From: Yersinia frederiksenii ATCC 33641
Lineage (GTDB): Bacteria; Pseudomonadota; Gammaproteobacteria; Enterobacterales; Enterobacteriaceae
DNA length: 64,000 nucleotides
Assembly (NCBI RefSeq): GCF_000754805.1
Contig: NZ_KN150731.1
Span: forward strand, 2,901,886 to 2,965,885
Direction: 5' to 3'
A program made the position numbers and the translations under genes. The notes beneath the pieces were generated by a model that searched no databases, was not told where the DNA came from, and saw only the letters and a program-made list of their open reading frames with translations. Position 1 is the first letter of the stretch. The number at the start of each line of letters is the position of its first letter. Below are positions 52,023-63,945 of this stretch, one piece after another.

Positions 52023-52235
52023 ATGAAAACCATTAACACTCTTATTTCCGCCAGCATTCTTTCCCTGATTGCTTTTGGTGCTTCGGCACAGACAGTGACT
52101 GCTACAGGCAGTACCCTAGATTCAGTTGAAGCGGTGATTGCTAAAAAAGCGAAAGAGATGAATGCATCAGGTTACAAAATAATTAGCGCCCGTATGGGTA
52201 ATAAAGTGATGATGAGCGCTAAGCTATATAAATAA
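52023..52235 (+). CDS. YhcN/DUF1471-type periplasmic protein
   Basis: This 70-residue protein has a Sec signal (residues 1-22, ending FGASA) and a DUF1471 domain with SVEAVIAKKAKEMNASGYKIIS. E. coli relatives (YhcN, BhsA, McbA) act in stress and biofilm responses. I chose ATG 52023; ATG 52017 is in frame. It lies 88 bases after the SRPBCC gene and may have its own promoter. Confidence 0.87.
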   Translation: MKTINTLISASILSLIAFGASAQTVTATGSTLDSVEAVIAKKAKEMNASGYKIISARMGNKVMMSAKLYK

Positions 52236-52417
52236 GTCGGCCAGAAAATTATAATCAGCATAATAAATGGCTTATATATCAAGCATATTCTGGTCGCTCT
52301 TTGGCTGTTAATCATGCTTTAGCGAGAGATAGATCAGAATATGTGCCAATCATCCTAGCCCATTGCTGTATACCTACAGAGCGCGTCTTAGTGATATAGA
52401 ATGGGACCGCCTAAAAC

Positions 52418-52446
52418 AAAAAAGCCATTATTTATAATGGCTTTTT
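52418..52446. terminator. bidirectional terminator before yicC
   Basis: AAAAAGCCATTA/TAATGGCTTTTT with a TTTA loop has A runs on one side and T runs on the other. It serves transcripts from both directions between the DUF1471 gene and yicC. Confidence 0.85.
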
Positions 52447-52480
52447 ATCTAGATGAGGCGATTAGAGATTACTTGAAGTT

Positions 52481-53344
52481 TTATTCGATATTCTGGATCT
52501 GCTCGCGCATTTGCTCGATAAGCACTTTTAGCTCAATAGCTGAGTTGGTGACTTCTGCATTGATAGATTTTGATGCCAGCGTATTCGACTCGCGGTTGAA
52601 CTCCTGCATCATAAAATCAAGGCGACGACCAACGGCTTCTTTCTTCTTCAGAATATTGTGTGTTTCTTTGACATGCGCTTCCAGACGATCCAGCTCTTCA
52701 GCCACATCCACACGCTGTGCCATCAGTACTAATTCTTGTTCCAGACGGGTATTTTCCAGCTGAACTTGTGCTTCTTCCAGTTTGCTCAGCAGCCGCTCAC
52801 GTTGCCATTGCAAAATGTTTGGCATATGCGCACGAACCTTAACTACTTCTGCGCTAACACCGTCGAGGCGTTGCTCGATAAGAGCTTTCAGTGCCGCACC
52901 TTCGGTTTCGCGGGAAATGATAAAGTCATCCAGTACCACATCCAGCGCCTGCATCAGCTCAGTACTGATAGCATCTAAATCTTGTTCTTCTGCGGCCATA
53001 ACCCCTGGCCAGCGCAGAATATCGACTGGATTGATTTCGCCTTCGTCACTTTGCATCTTGACCCAGTTACCAGCTTCAACTAATTGTTTCGCCAGTTCTT
53101 TATTCAGGATCAAAGAGCTTTGTGCGCTGGCATCCAGTTCGAAACGCAGATTACACTCAATTTTGCCACGGGTTAAGCGGCCACGGATGCGTTCGCGAAT
53201 AACCGGCTCCAGACTACGGAACTGTTCAGGTAAGCGAATATAAGTTTCTAAGTAGCGTTGGTTAACGGAACGCAGCTCCCAAGCTGCGCTACCCCACTCG
53301 CCCTTAATATCACGCCGGGCGTAGGCGGTCATGCTGCGGATCAT
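52481..53344 (-). CDS. yicC: YicC-family endoribonuclease
   Basis: This 287-residue protein of the YicC family starts MIRSMTAYARRDIKGEWGSA and has the conserved HMPNILQWQRERL region, then a long helical C half ending in EQMREQIQNIE. E. coli YicC is implicated in RNA decay and stress survival. It is divergent from rph across 126 bases, as in E. coli. Confidence 0.94.
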   Translation of the reverse strand: MIRSMTAYARRDIKGEWGSAAWELRSVNQRYLETYIRLPEQFRSLEPVIRERIRGRLTRGKIECNLRFELDASAQSSLILNKELAKQLVEAGNWVKMQSDEGEINPVDILRWPGVMAAEEQDLDAISTELMQALDVVLDDFIISRETEGAALKALIEQRLDGVSAEVVKVRAHMPNILQWQRERLLSKLEEAQVQLENTRLEQELVLMAQRVDVAEELDRLEAHVKETHNILKKKEAVGRRLDFMMQEFNRESNTLASKSINAEVTNSAIELKVLIEQMREQIQNIE

Positions 53345-53470
53345 TGTTGCGTACCCGTTTTAAAGAAAAGATGCAGGGATTATAGCCTCCGGGGCGCAGG
53401 CAGGATAGGCATTACATCACTAAGGCCGTATAATGCGCGACCAATATCGATTTAAAGCCGGAGAAAGCCC

Positions 53471-54187
53471 ATGCGTCCAGCAGACCGAGCAGCACAACAA
53501 GTCCGCCCATTGACCCTGACCCGTAATTACACGAAACACGCTGAAGGTTCAGTGTTGGTTGAATTTGGCGATACCAAAGTATTGTGCACCGCCACGGTCG
53601 AAGAGGGTGTACCGCGCTTTCTGAAAGGCCAAGGGCAAGGTTGGATAACAGCTGAATATGGCATGTTACCGCGTGCCACTCATAGCCGTAATGCCCGCGA
53701 AGCCGCGAAAGGGAAGCAAGGTGGCCGTACTCTAGAAATCCAGCGCCTTATTGCTCGTTCTTTGCGTGCAGCGGTTGATTTGAAGAAGCTGGGTGAGTTT
53801 ACCATCACTTTAGACTGTGATGTTTTGCAGGCTGATGGCGGCACCCGTACTGCCTCAATCAGCGGTGCGTGTGTGGCGTTGGCCGATGCACTAAATAAAT
53901 TGGTTGCTAGCGGTAAATTGAAAGCTAATCCAATGAAAGGGCTAGTTGCCGCTGTTTCTGTCGGTATCGTTAAAGGTGAAGCCCTGTGCGATCTGGAATA
54001 TGTAGAGGATTCTGCAGCAGAAACGGACATGAATGTAGTCATGATGGAAGATGGTCGGATGATTGAGGTGCAAGGCACCGCTGAAGGCGAACCGTTCAGT
54101 CATGAAGAGTTATTAGCGTTGCTGGATTTGGCCCGGGGAGGGATAGAAACTATCTTCCAGGCGCAGAAGGCGGCGTTAGAACAATAA
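53471..54187 (+). CDS. rph: RNase PH
   Basis: This phosphorolytic 3'-5' exoribonuclease trims tRNA 3' ends. It is complete (238 residues, [19 protein letters not shown] near 49-67, [17 protein letters not shown] near the C terminus), unlike the frameshifted rph of E. coli K-12 MG1655. Its end lies close to the pyrE attenuator, where ribosomes translating rph would set pyrE expression. pyrE follows 157 bases later. Confidence 0.97.
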   Translation: MRPADRAAQQVRPLTLTRNYTKHAEGSVLVEFGDTKVLCTATVEEGVPRFLKGQGQGWITAEYGMLPRATHSRNAREAAKGKQGGRTLEIQRLIARSLRAAVDLKKLGEFTITLDCDVLQADGGTRTASISGACVALADALNKLVASGKLKANPMKGLVAAVSVGIVKGEALCDLEYVEDSAAETDMNVVMMEDGRMIEVQGTAEGEPFSHEELLALLDLARGGIETIFQAQKAALEQ

Positions 54188-54194
54188 TTGATTT

Positions 54195-54219
54195 AGGCGA
54201 CTTGGTAGTCGCCTTTTTT
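54195..54219 (+). terminator. pyrE attenuator / rph terminator
   Basis: GGCGACT/AGTCGCC with a TGGT loop is followed by eight T, ten bases after the rph stop. In E. coli this hairpin attenuates pyrE by coupling transcription to translation of rph according to UTP supply, and the layout here permits the same. The 100 bases to pyrE hold no gene. Confidence 0.85.
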
Positions 54220-54344
54220 TTGCCCGCTAGCCCAGGACTTATCGCCTGGATGTACACATCGCAATGAGTCAGGCTGACGGTGTACCAAATAACGAAACAA
54301 AGTGATTAACGAAAACGGTCACAATTTGGAGAGGAGAAGTACCA

Positions 54345-54986
54345 ATGAAAGCCTATCAGCGCGAGTTTATCGAGTTTGCGCTTAACAAGCAGGTGTTGAA
54401 GTTTGGCGAGTTTACCCTGAAGTCAGGGCGGATTAGCCCCTATTTCTTTAATGCAGGATTGTTTAATACCGGGCTTGATCTGGCAAAACTCGGGCGCTTT
54501 TATGCAGCAGCATTAATGGATTGTGGTGTTGAGTTCGATCTTTTATTCGGGCCAGCCTATAAAGGTATTCCTATTGCCACCACTACGGCTGTGGCTTTGG
54601 CGGAGCATCATGAGCGCGATGTACCTTACTGCTTTAACCGTAAAGAAGCGAAAGATCACGGTGAAGGCGGCAGTTTGGTGGGTAGCCCACTGCAAGGTCG
54701 CGTAATGCTGGTGGATGATGTGATTACTGCGGGTACTGCGATTCGTGAATCTATGGAAATTATCAATGCTCATGGCGCTACTCTGGCTGGTGTGATGATT
54801 TCATTGGATCGTCAAGAACGTGGTCGCGGTGATATTTCTGCAATTCAGGAAGTTGAGCGTGATTATCACTGCAAAGTGATTTCTATTGTGACCCTGAAAG
54901 ATGTCATCAGTTATCTGGAAGAAAAACCCGAAATGGCCGACCATTTGGCTGCTGTGCGTCAGTATCGTCAAAAATATGGCATCTAA
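54345..54986 (+). CDS. pyrE: Orotate phosphoribosyltransferase
   Basis: PyrE joins orotate to PRPP to form OMP, the penultimate step of UMP synthesis. The PRPP-binding motif [14 protein letters not shown] is near residues 119-132 and the flexible catalytic loop near 100-110 ([11 protein letters not shown]). The 213-residue length is normal. The start follows GGAGAGGAG. It is controlled by the upstream attenuator. Confidence 0.97.
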   Translation: MKAYQREFIEFALNKQVLKFGEFTLKSGRISPYFFNAGLFNTGLDLAKLGRFYAAALMDCGVEFDLLFGPAYKGIPIATTTAVALAEHHERDVPYCFNRKEAKDHGEGGSLVGSPLQGRVMLVDDVITAGTAIRESMEIINAHGATLAGVMISLDRQERGRGDISAIQEVERDYHCKVISIVTLKDVISYLEEKPEMADHLAAVRQYRQKYGI

Positions 54987-55008
54987 GGTTTCCTCAACCG
55001 AAAATACA

Positions 55009-55033
55009 AAAAAGGGCCAAATGGCCCTTTTTA
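55009..55033. terminator. bidirectional terminator between pyrE and slmA
   Basis: AAAAAGGGCC/GGCCCTTTTT with an AAAT loop separates the convergent genes and has T runs in both directions. Confidence 0.88.
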
Positions 55034-55062
55034 CATAGTTTCCAACCAAATCTAAACTCAGT

Positions 55063-55659
55063 TTATTGCAACTGAGCCACAATCAGAGGCCAGCGGGCAT
55101 CAAACTCTTGTGTTGGCCGGTAGCGGAATTCCGAACGAACAAAGCGTGAAAGCATTCCTTCACAAAACGCCAGTAACTGAGTGGCCAGTAGGGCTTCATC
55201 ATGAATAAAACCTTGCCCATCGCGCAGTTTTTTCTCACGAAGAACTTGGCGTAATTGCACTTCAATACGCTCAAACAGTTGGTTAATTCGCCCTTGCAAG
55301 CGGTCTTGCTCGAACATCAGTGCATGCCCAGTCATGATACGGGTAAGCCCAGGGTTGCGTTCTGCAAAGCCTAATATCAGCAGCAAGATTAGCCGAAGAC
55401 GGTTAAATGTCTCTTTTTCATCTTGCAGAATCAAATTAATGCGGGACATCAGACTGTCTTCAATAAACTCGATCAGGCTATCAAACATCCGCGTTTTGCT
55501 GGGGAAATGCCGATAAAGCGCTGCTTCAGAAACCCCCACATTAGCGGCGAGTTTGGCGGTAGTAATGCGTTGGCTGCCATCGCTGGATTCCAGCATTTGC
55601 GCTAAAGCCTGCAAGATTTCCTCGCGCCTGTTCCTTTTCGTATTTTCTTTTTCTGCCAT
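55063..55659 (-). CDS. slmA: SlmA, nucleoid occlusion factor
   Basis: SlmA binds chromosomal sites and blocks FtsZ polymerisation over the nucleoid. It is a TetR-fold protein of 198 residues (the E. coli length) with the HTH in [22 protein letters not shown]-like sequence near 37-58. It is convergent with pyrE. dut lies upstream, 120 bases away. Confidence 0.95.
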   Translation of the reverse strand: MAEKENTKRNRREEILQALAQMLESSDGSQRITTAKLAANVGVSEAALYRHFPSKTRMFDSLIEFIEDSLMSRINLILQDEKETFNRLRLILLLILGFAERNPGLTRIMTGHALMFEQDRLQGRINQLFERIEVQLRQVLREKKLRDGQGFIHDEALLATQLLAFCEGMLSRFVRSEFRYRPTQEFDARWPLIVAQLQ

Positions 55660-55779
55660 GTCCGAGTAGACCCTTGCTAAAAATGACTTAATAACAAAAA
55701 CCCAAATACCGGCCGCACTGAGGCCAGGCCCCGGCGGCTTATGTGATAGCTTTTTTACGGTATCGAGGTCTAGGGTAGG

Positions 55780-56235
55780 TTATTGGCGCCCAGAATGACC
55801 AAAACCACCGGTACCACGTTCACTAAGGTCAAAATCTTCAACCAGATTGAATTCTGCTTGTACCACAGGGACAAACACCATTTGTGCGATACGCTCGCCA
55901 GGTTCGATAGTGAAAGGCTGCTGACCACGGTTCCAGACAGAAACCATCAACTGTCCTTGATAATCAGAATCAATAAGCCCGACTAGATTACCTAATACTA
56001 TTCCGTGTTTATGCCCAAGCCCTGAACGCGGCAAAATAACAGCCGCCAGTGCGTTATCACCGATATGTATTGCCAAGCCAGTGGGTAGCAAGGTTGTTTG
56101 CCCTGGCAGTAAATCAACGGCCTCGCTTAGACAGGCGCGTAAATCCAGACCGGCAGAGCCTTCTGTCGCATAAGTTGGTAAAGGAAATTCATTGCCAACA
56201 CGTGGGTCCAGAATTTTAATGTCGATTTTTTTCAT
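55780..56235 (-). CDS. dut: dUTPase
   Basis: Dut cleaves dUTP to dUMP and pyrophosphate, keeping uracil out of DNA and feeding thymidylate synthesis. Conserved motifs in order: [37 protein letters not shown] and [11 protein letters not shown]. The start at 56235 ([10 protein letters not shown]) is family-like, 151 residues. It overlaps the end of coaBC by 20 bases, as in E. coli. Confidence 0.96.
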   Translation of the reverse strand: MKKIDIKILDPRVGNEFPLPTYATEGSAGLDLRACLSEAVDLLPGQTTLLPTGLAIHIGDNALAAVILPRSGLGHKHGIVLGNLVGLIDSDYQGQLMVSVWNRGQQPFTIEPGERIAQMVFVPVVQAEFNLVEDFDLSERGTGGFGHSGRQ

Positions 56236-57430
56236 CATAACGGCTGACAATCTCGTCTATTAAATGCTGACTAAGGAGGTGTTTATCGCTAAGCGGTAAG
56301 CGTTTCTCTCCCGTCGGCCAAAAAAGGTGCAAGGCATTAGTATCACTGTTAAAACCATGCTCTGCGAGCGATACATCATTAGCGCAAATAAGGTCTAATT
56401 TCTTTCGCGCTAACTTTTGTCGCGCGTATTCTTCCACATTCTGGGTTTCGGCAGCAAATCCAACAACAAATGGACGATTTTTAGTCATCGAAGCGACCCC
56501 CGCCACAATGTCCGGATTTTTCACCAACTTAAGGGTAATTTCATCGCCCTGTTTTTTTATTTTCTCGTCAGAAACGTGCTCGGCGCGGTAATCCGCTACT
56601 GCGGCACAAGAAATAAAAATATTCTGCTGGGCGGCTAAGTGCTGGACTGCTTGTTGCATCTCAAGTGCGCTAACGACATCAATACGCTTAACTCCCACCG
56701 GCGTTGGTAGAGCCACTGGCCCAGCAACCAGAGTGACACTTGCTCCTCGGGCGGCGGCGGCTTGAGCAATTGCGAAGCCCATCTTGCCCGAACTTTGGTT
56801 ACTGATAAAGCGCACCGGATCAAGTGCTTCACGTGTTGGTCCAGCTGTAATCATGACACTTAAATGTTGCAGATCTTGTTTTGCAGAAAAATAATCCTGC
56901 GCCAGAGCCACAATTTCCAACGGGTCTAGCATTCTACCTGGGCCGACATCGCCACAAGCCTGACTGCCGCTATCTGGCCCCCACAATAACATTCCGCGAT
57001 TGGCGAGTGTCTGTAAGTTAGCTTGGGTTGCCGCTGCCCGGTACATTTGCTGGTTCATGGCAGGCACTGCAGCAATCGGTGCTGGCGTTGCCAGACAAAC
57101 GGTAGTTAGTAAGTCATTTGCCATGCCGGCCGCGACTCTGGCCAGCAAATCGGCAGTCGCTGGAGCCATAATCACCAAATCAGCCCACTTACCCAGCTCA
57201 ATATGGCCCATAGCCGCTTCTGCTGCAGGGTCGAGTAAATCATCAGAGACGGGATAACCCGAGACTGCTTGCAGCGTGAGTGGCGTAATAAACGCTTTGG
57301 CGGCGCTGGTCATCACCACGCGCACATCTGCGCCTCTGTCGCGCAAGCGGCGCACCAGCTCAGGAGATTTATACGCGGCAATGCCCCCGCTAATCCCGAG
57401 CACAATATGTTTGCCGGAAAGTCCCGTCAT
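56216..57430 (-). CDS. coaBC: CoaBC (Dfp), pantothenate pathway bifunctional enzyme
   Basis: CoaBC makes 4'-phosphopantetheine in two steps: CoaB ligates cysteine to 4'-phosphopantothenate, CoaC decarboxylates the product. CoaC is the N half ([15 protein letters not shown], flavin-binding) and CoaB the C half ([15 protein letters not shown] onwards). I set the start at 57430 ([12 protein letters not shown]), 404 residues; the ATG three bases earlier is equally good and the longer frame is not. It is divergent from radC, and the two share about 196 bases. Confidence 0.95.
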   Translation of the reverse strand: MTGLSGKHIVLGISGGIAAYKSPELVRRLRDRGADVRVVMTSAAKAFITPLTLQAVSGYPVSDDLLDPAAEAAMGHIELGKWADLVIMAPATADLLARVAAGMANDLLTTVCLATPAPIAAVPAMNQQMYRAAATQANLQTLANRGMLLWGPDSGSQACGDVGPGRMLDPLEIVALAQDYFSAKQDLQHLSVMITAGPTREALDPVRFISNQSSGKMGFAIAQAAAARGASVTLVAGPVALPTPVGVKRIDVVSALEMQQAVQHLAAQQNIFISCAAVADYRAEHVSDEKIKKQGDEITLKLVKNPDIVAGVASMTKNRPFVVGFAAETQNVEEYARQKLARKKLDLICANDVSLAEHGFNSDTNALHLFWPTGEKRLPLSDKHLLSQHLIDEIVSRYDEKNRH

Positions 57431-57626
57431 CATGATTGTCCGAATGAAAGCTGTAAGAGGCGATATTTTAGCATAACCGCAGGGCAGATTAGCTATCAGG
57501 GCATCTCCTGATGCCATCAATCATCAAATTTGCGAGACGCTACGCATGCTGTCAATTGCTGGTTCGTAAGCTCCTAAGCCTTCAGGCATGCTGTTCGCGC
57601 TGCTTAGGGATAACAGGAGCCAAGGC

Positions 57627-58295
57627 ATGGATGAGTGGTGTGGGCAGGTGGCCCCAAGGGAAAAATTACTGAAATATGGGGCAGCAGCACTGACTGACGC
57701 CGAGTTGCTCGCTATTTTTCTGCGCACTGGTATTCCCGGAATGCACGTAATGAGAATGGCGGAATATCTGATTGAAGAGTTTGGCTCACTGCATGAGTTG
57801 TTATCGGCAGATTACGCCACTTTAAGTGCCAAAAAAGGGATTGGTGTTTCGAAATACAGCCAGATTCAAGCCATCGCAGAATTGGCCGGTCGCTGTTTTT
57901 CAACTCATCTGATGCGGGAAAGTGTCATGCTCAACCCCGATATCACCCAAAAATTTCTACAAAATATTCTTTCTCACCGCGAGCGTGAAATTTTTTTAGT
58001 GATGTTTTTAGATAACCAGCATCGTGTTATTCGCCATGAGGAGATGTTTACTGGTACCATCAGCAGCGTAGAAGTCCATCCGAGAGAAATTGTGCGTGCA
58101 GCGCTGAAGGTTAATGCCGCCGCGCTGATTCTGGCGCATAATCACCCCTCGGGTAAGGCTGAACCGAGCCAAGCCGACCGTTTGATGACCACGCAGGTCG
58201 TAAAAGCCTGCTCATTATTAGATATTCGAGTGCTCGATCATTTGGTGGTTGGACGGGGTGAATGTGTCTCATTTGCCGAACGCGGATGGCTTTAG
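57627..58295 (+). CDS. radC: RadC-like JAB/MPN-domain protein
   Basis: This 222-residue protein has an N-terminal HhH-like region and a C-terminal JAB/MPN metalloprotease-type domain with [16 protein letters not shown] near 172-187. RadC is no longer accepted as a DNA repair enzyme on genetic grounds; the activity is unknown. I chose the ATG at 57627 with AGGAG seven bases upstream; an earlier ATG adds 13 residues that do not fit the family. It is upstream of rpmB. Confidence 0.93.
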   Translation: MDEWCGQVAPREKLLKYGAAALTDAELLAIFLRTGIPGMHVMRMAEYLIEEFGSLHELLSADYATLSAKKGIGVSKYSQIQAIAELAGRCFSTHLMRESVMLNPDITQKFLQNILSHREREIFLVMFLDNQHRVIRHEEMFTGTISSVEVHPREIVRAALKVNAAALILAHNHPSGKAEPSQADRLMTTQVVKACSLLDIRVLDHLVVGRGECVSFAERGWL

Positions 58296-58339
58296 CGAAA
58301 TAATAATTGATCCTTTCGGGATCTTTAGCTGTTCGGGAC

Positions 58340-58368
58340 TTGAGCACTTACGCTTCAGAGCGTATACT
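58340..58368 (+). promoter_or_regulatory. sigma-70 promoter of rpmB-rpmG(-mutM)
   Basis: TTGAGC and TATACT with a 17-base spacer give a near-consensus promoter. It starts transcription near 58375, about 184 bases before rpmB, so the mRNA has a long leader. Confidence 0.75.
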
Positions 58369-58402
58369 ACGCCACCTTTGAGAATCTTGGGTTTGGCGTG
58401 AA

Positions 58403-58492
58403 GAGCCTATCTCAGCAGGTTTATAGCCTGGTGACAGGGGTTTCTGACCTGATGACAGTGAGTCTTCTCAGTGAATTTGCTGAGATGGGCTC
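58403..58492 (+). promoter_or_regulatory. structured leader of the rpmB operon
   Basis: The arms GAGCCTATCTCAGCA (58403-58417) and TGCTGAGATGGGCTC (58478-58492) pair over 15 bases with one G-U wobble. They enclose a 60-base loop that contains further short repeats, GGTGACAG and GATGACAG. It lies wholly inside the leader. It may be a ribosomal-protein control element; no known leader class was recognised. Confidence 0.6.
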
Positions 58493-58537
58493 TAAAGCCT
58501 GACGAGGCGGCCAAATCCTATACGAAGCTCGAGCTGA

Positions 58538-58795
<258 letters not shown>

Positions 58796-58803
58796 GGAAC
58801 TGA

Positions 58804-58974
<171 letters not shown>

Positions 58975-58995
58975 TTTTAATTTTGGTGGATTAAG

Positions 58996-59021
58996 AAAAC
59001 CCGGCTTCGGCCGGGTTTTTT
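58996..59021 (+). terminator. rpmG terminator
   Basis: AACCCGGC/GCCGGGTT with a TTCG tetraloop and a following TTTTTT. mutM begins 40 bases later and may receive read-through as in E. coli. Confidence 0.9.
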
Positions 59022-59060
59022 ATTATATAAAGTACAGTGAGATACGTTTAGGGAGGTTAC

Positions 59061-59870
59061 ATGCCTGAATTACCAGAAGTTGAAACCAGCCGACGCGGGA
59101 TCGAACCTTATCTTGCCGGCCAGACTATTCTCTATGCTGTAGTGAGAAATGCTCGCTTACGTTGGCCGGTGTCCGATGAAATTCTCGCACTCAGTGACCA
59201 ACCGGTATTAAGTGTTCAACGTCGGGCAAAATATTTACTGATAGAGCTGAAAACTGGCTGGATTATCGTACATCTGGGGATGTCAGGTAGCTTGCGCATT
59301 TTGTCGGAAGAAACTGAGCCGGAAAAACATGATCACGTCGATTTGGTGATCAGCAATGGCAAAATATTGCGTTATACCGACCCACGCCGCTTTGGTGCCT
59401 GGTTATGGGCGAAAGACCTTGAAACCAGTAATGTTCTTGCGCACTTAGGGCCAGAACCTTTGAGCGATGAATTCACGACCAACTATCTGTTTGAGAAATC
59501 ACGTAACAAACGTACTGTGGTTAAACAGTGGCTGATGGATAACAAAATTGTCGTGGGGGTGGGTAATATTTACGCCAGTGAATCTTTATTTGCTGCTGGT
59601 ATTTTGCCAGAGCGTGCTGCCGGCTCATTAACCGAATCAGAAATTGCACGGCTAGTGGCCACGATAAAAGCGGTGTTATTGCACTCTATTGAGCAAGGAG
59701 GTACGACATTGCGTGATTTTTTACAGTCAGATGGCAAACCCGGTTATTTTGCTCAAGAGTTACAGGTCTATGGGCGGGCAGGTGAGCCATGCCGCCAATG
59801 TGGGCATTTGATTGAAATTGCAAAACATGGGCAGCGCAGCACATTCTTTTGCCGTCACTGCCAGCACTAA
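59061..59870 (+). CDS. mutM: MutM (Fpg), formamidopyrimidine-DNA glycosylase
   Basis: MutM removes oxidised purines such as 8-oxoguanine from DNA. The start PELPEVE carries the catalytic N-terminal proline and Glu3. A helix-two-turn-helix lies near 150-170 ([11 protein letters not shown]), and a C-terminal zinc finger holds CRQCG and FFCRHC. The 269 residues match the family. It is convergent with coaD. Confidence 0.97.
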   Translation: MPELPEVETSRRGIEPYLAGQTILYAVVRNARLRWPVSDEILALSDQPVLSVQRRAKYLLIELKTGWIIVHLGMSGSLRILSEETEPEKHDHVDLVISNGKILRYTDPRRFGAWLWAKDLETSNVLAHLGPEPLSDEFTTNYLFEKSRNKRTVVKQWLMDNKIVVGVGNIYASESLFAAGILPERAAGSLTESEIARLVATIKAVLLHSIEQGGTTLRDFLQSDGKPGYFAQELQVYGRAGEPCRQCGHLIEIAKHGQRSTFFCRHCQH

Positions 59871-59876
59871 CGCGAT

Positions 59877-61156
<1,280 letters not shown>

Positions 61157-62434
61157 TTAGTGGCTCCGCTGCGGTAGATAAGGCTCCAGCAAGTGTAATA
61201 ATCGTTGAAGTGCGCCCTGATTTTCATGCAATACATCAACGGCGTGGCGGCCATAATAGAGGCGGCAATCCTCATCTGTCAGTAACAGGGTAATTTCTTT
61301 TACCAACGAGAGAGTATCGGTAACGGTAATCAGCCCTTCAGCTTGTTCCAGCTTGGCACAGATATCTTTAAAGTTAAATGTATGTGGCCCCATCAATACG
61401 GGGATGGCATGAGCCGCTGCTTCCAGTGGGTTATGACCCCCACGTTCAACCAGGCTACCGCCCACAAAGGCTAAGTCAGCAATGCCGTACAACAGCATCA
61501 ATTCACCCATGGTATCGCCGATCACCACTTGCGTACTGGGCGAAGGAACTTCGCCTTTGCTGCGCAATGTGTAACTCAGCCCTGCTTTCTGTGTTAATTC
61601 AACCGCTTTAGGGAATCGTTCAGGATGGCGAGGCACCAGAATCAGTAATAATGTTGGAAAGTGCTGTAATAATTGCTGGTGGGCTTCCAGTAAAATGGTC
61701 TCTTCGCCGTCATGGGTGCTGGTGGCAATCCAGACAGGGCGATGCGGTGCCCATTGGCGACGTAAAGTGACTGCTCTGGCGGCTAATTCAGGTGTTACAG
61801 AAATATCGAATTTCAGGCTACCTGTTACGGTCAGTTGTGAGCGACGAAGGCCCAACTCGATAAAGCGATCGCCATCCTCTTGATTTTGAGCAGCAATTAA
61901 TGTGATGCGTTGCAGCATATTGCGAATAAAACTACCGATCTTTTTATAACCGGCAGCTGAGCGGGCAGAAAGGCGCGCATTGGCAATCACCAAGGGTATT
62001 TTGCGGTGATGCAGGGCATTAATCAGGTTAGGCCACAGTTCTGTTTCCATGATAATGACCAGCTTAGGGTTGACCTGGTCAAGAAAACGATTCACCGAAC
62101 CGGGAAGGTCGTAGGGAAGATAAACGTGGTGAACATCTTTGCCAAAAGCAGATTGGACTCGCTCAGAACCGGTGGGGGTCATGGTCGTTACTGTAATCGG
62201 CAAGGATGGATAGCGATGACGTAATGCTCTGACTAACGGGATAGCAGCCAGTGTTTCACCGACTGAAACTGAATGCAGCATGATGCCGCCAGCGACAACT
62301 TTACCGGCACAAAAACCATAGCGTTCTCCCCAGCGTTTACGATAAGCAGGGGCTTTACGGCTACGCAACAGCAGCCGCAACCAAATCAGAGGTTGAATAA
62401 GGTAGAGTAATACCTGATATAAACGCAGCAACAT
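61157..62434 (-). CDS. waaA: WaaA (KdtA), Kdo transferase
   Basis: WaaA adds Kdo residues to lipid IVA, an essential step of LPS synthesis. An N-terminal membrane anchor (about 3-20) is followed by the GT-30 signature HSVSVGETLAA near 52 and the C-half MGPHTFNFKDI near 325. I chose the ATG at 62434 (MLLRLYQVLLYLIQPL), 425 residues, to match E. coli; the 35 further codons upstream are not family-like. The ribosome site is weak. Confidence 0.96.
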   Translation of the reverse strand: MLLRLYQVLLYLIQPLIWLRLLLRSRKAPAYRKRWGERYGFCAGKVVAGGIMLHSVSVGETLAAIPLVRALRHRYPSLPITVTTMTPTGSERVQSAFGKDVHHVYLPYDLPGSVNRFLDQVNPKLVIIMETELWPNLINALHHRKIPLVIANARLSARSAAGYKKIGSFIRNMLQRITLIAAQNQEDGDRFIELGLRRSQLTVTGSLKFDISVTPELAARAVTLRRQWAPHRPVWIATSTHDGEETILLEAHQQLLQHFPTLLLILVPRHPERFPKAVELTQKAGLSYTLRSKGEVPSPSTQVVIGDTMGELMLLYGIADLAFVGGSLVERGGHNPLEAAAHAIPVLMGPHTFNFKDICAKLEQAEGLITVTDTLSLVKEITLLLTDEDCRLYYGRHAVDVLHENQGALQRLLHLLEPYLPQRSH

Positions 62435-62979
62435 TCTATCAATTTCATTTATATGGATTATTAAGAATAATACCATATTTGAGCAAGAAAGGCTCTTTTC
62501 AACTGGGGCCGCTTGATAACCTAAGCAAGGTAAGGCCATTCATAAAAAAGAATATAAAATTTCAACAAATGAGAGGTTGTAAAATTGATTTTTAGAACTT
62601 AAAGATGAGAATTATTGTCATTAAGTGTTGATGTAATTAATGATCTAGCCATAGATGCCACCAGTTTATTCGCCAGTAATATTTTTAACTAATAATACCT
62701 GTTTCCCTGGCGCGTTATCACCTTTCCCAATTACTTTAGGTATATTGGCATTATGTTGAATAATTAATTAGACACGTAAAGAAACAATGAGTTGTTATTA
62801 GCTGTATGTGAATTAACAGACTCTCTTAATAACCTGAATAATATATTAGAATATCTTAACGATTTGTGTGGCAGCACCAATCAACTCTGTTAAATCAGCA
62901 GAGTTGATTGGGATGACACAGTAAATATTAACTGACAGAATTTTTGGCTACGCATCATCCGGCTAGAAATCATTGCCGC
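62435..62979. other. gene-free AT-rich region between waaA and waaC
   Basis: About 545 bases with no supported gene. It is AT-rich from 62540 to 62860. The inverted repeat CAATCAACTCTG (62878-62889) with CAGAGTTGATTG (62899-62910) is a perfect 12-base stem, a likely terminator of waaC although its T run is short. The waaA promoter must also lie here. Confidence 0.6.
62878..62910 (-). terminator. hairpin downstream of waaC
   Basis: A perfect twelve-base stem, CAATCAACTCTG/CAGAGTTGATTG, with a nine-base loop lies about 70 bases after waaC on its transcribed strand. On that strand GTGCTGCC follows, so no T run supports Rho independence. It may act as a transcript-end stabiliser. Confidence 0.55.
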
Positions 62980-63945
62980 TTATGAGAGCCCTGTTTCCAG
63001 CCGCGCAATGATAGTTTCAGCAGGAATAGTAGCCATGCTTTTTTGCTCGGAAATAACCGCAATTTGATTTTTCCCGTAACCGCCAATCAAACCGGGGTCG
63101 GTTGGGCCAAACAGCGTAATATTGGGACGATCCAGTGCTGCGGTTAGATGACTCAGACCAGTATCCACGGACACCACCGCTTTTGCCCCGGCCAAAACTT
63201 CAGCCACTTGTTGGAGACTGAGTTTAGGTAATACCTCAACATGAGGAAAATCTGCGGCTAACCGTACCGCTCGTTGATATTCATGTTCCGCCCCCCAGGG
63301 TAATTTTATTTTTAACCCCGTAGGCGCGACCAACTCAATCAGTTTTAACCAATGATTTTCAGGCCAATGCTTGCTGTCGCGGGTTGTCGCATGCAGGAAA
63401 ACCAGATACTGACCAGCATCTGCAGGTAGCTGATTTAAAAAACGTTGTGCGATGGCATAATCGCCGTAACTTTCTGGTTTGTCATAGCCGAGACTTTTAG
63501 CAAACAATTGGCGTATGCGCTCGACGGCATGCAGTTTGGTATCAATCTCATGGCGGCAGTTATAAAACCAACTAGCAAAAGGCTCGCGAGCACTTTTGCA
63601 ATCCGGGCCATGTTTAATCCCTTTGGCGATGCGAGTAATCAATGCAGCACTTTTGATCAGCCCCTGAGCATCAATCACCAGATCATAACTGCGTTGCTGC
63701 ACAATACGTTTAAAATCACAGCGTTCTTGCCGGGTATCACTACCAAACCAATTTTTACGCCAACGGCGGATAGCCACCGGGATGACTTTATCTACCGCTG
63801 GATGCCAACTGGGGATCTGGCTGAATCCTTCTTCTACCACCCAATCAAAGCGAATATTGGGAATGGCATTCATTGCATCCGTCAGTGCGGGCAAAGTATG
63901 CAAAACATCGCCCATTGAAGAGGTTTTAACGATTAATACATGCAT
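62980..63945 (-). CDS. waaC: WaaC, LPS heptosyltransferase I
   Basis: WaaC adds the first L-glycero-D-manno-heptose to Kdo2-lipid A. It is a GT-9 protein of 321 residues with the N-terminal MHVLIVKTSSMGDVLHTLPAL and the C-half VSVDTGLSHLTAALDRP near 236-252 and LFGPTDPG near 258-265. Its ATG overlaps the waaF stop by one base (TAATG), so the genes are coupled. Confidence 0.96.
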   Translation of the reverse strand: MHVLIVKTSSMGDVLHTLPALTDAMNAIPNIRFDWVVEEGFSQIPSWHPAVDKVIPVAIRRWRKNWFGSDTRQERCDFKRIVQQRSYDLVIDAQGLIKSAALITRIAKGIKHGPDCKSAREPFASWFYNCRHEIDTKLHAVERIRQLFAKSLGYDKPESYGDYAIAQRFLNQLPADAGQYLVFLHATTRDSKHWPENHWLKLIELVAPTGLKIKLPWGAEHEYQRAVRLAADFPHVEVLPKLSLQQVAEVLAGAKAVVSVDTGLSHLTAALDRPNITLFGPTDPGLIGGYGKNQIAVISEQKSMATIPAETIIARLETGLS

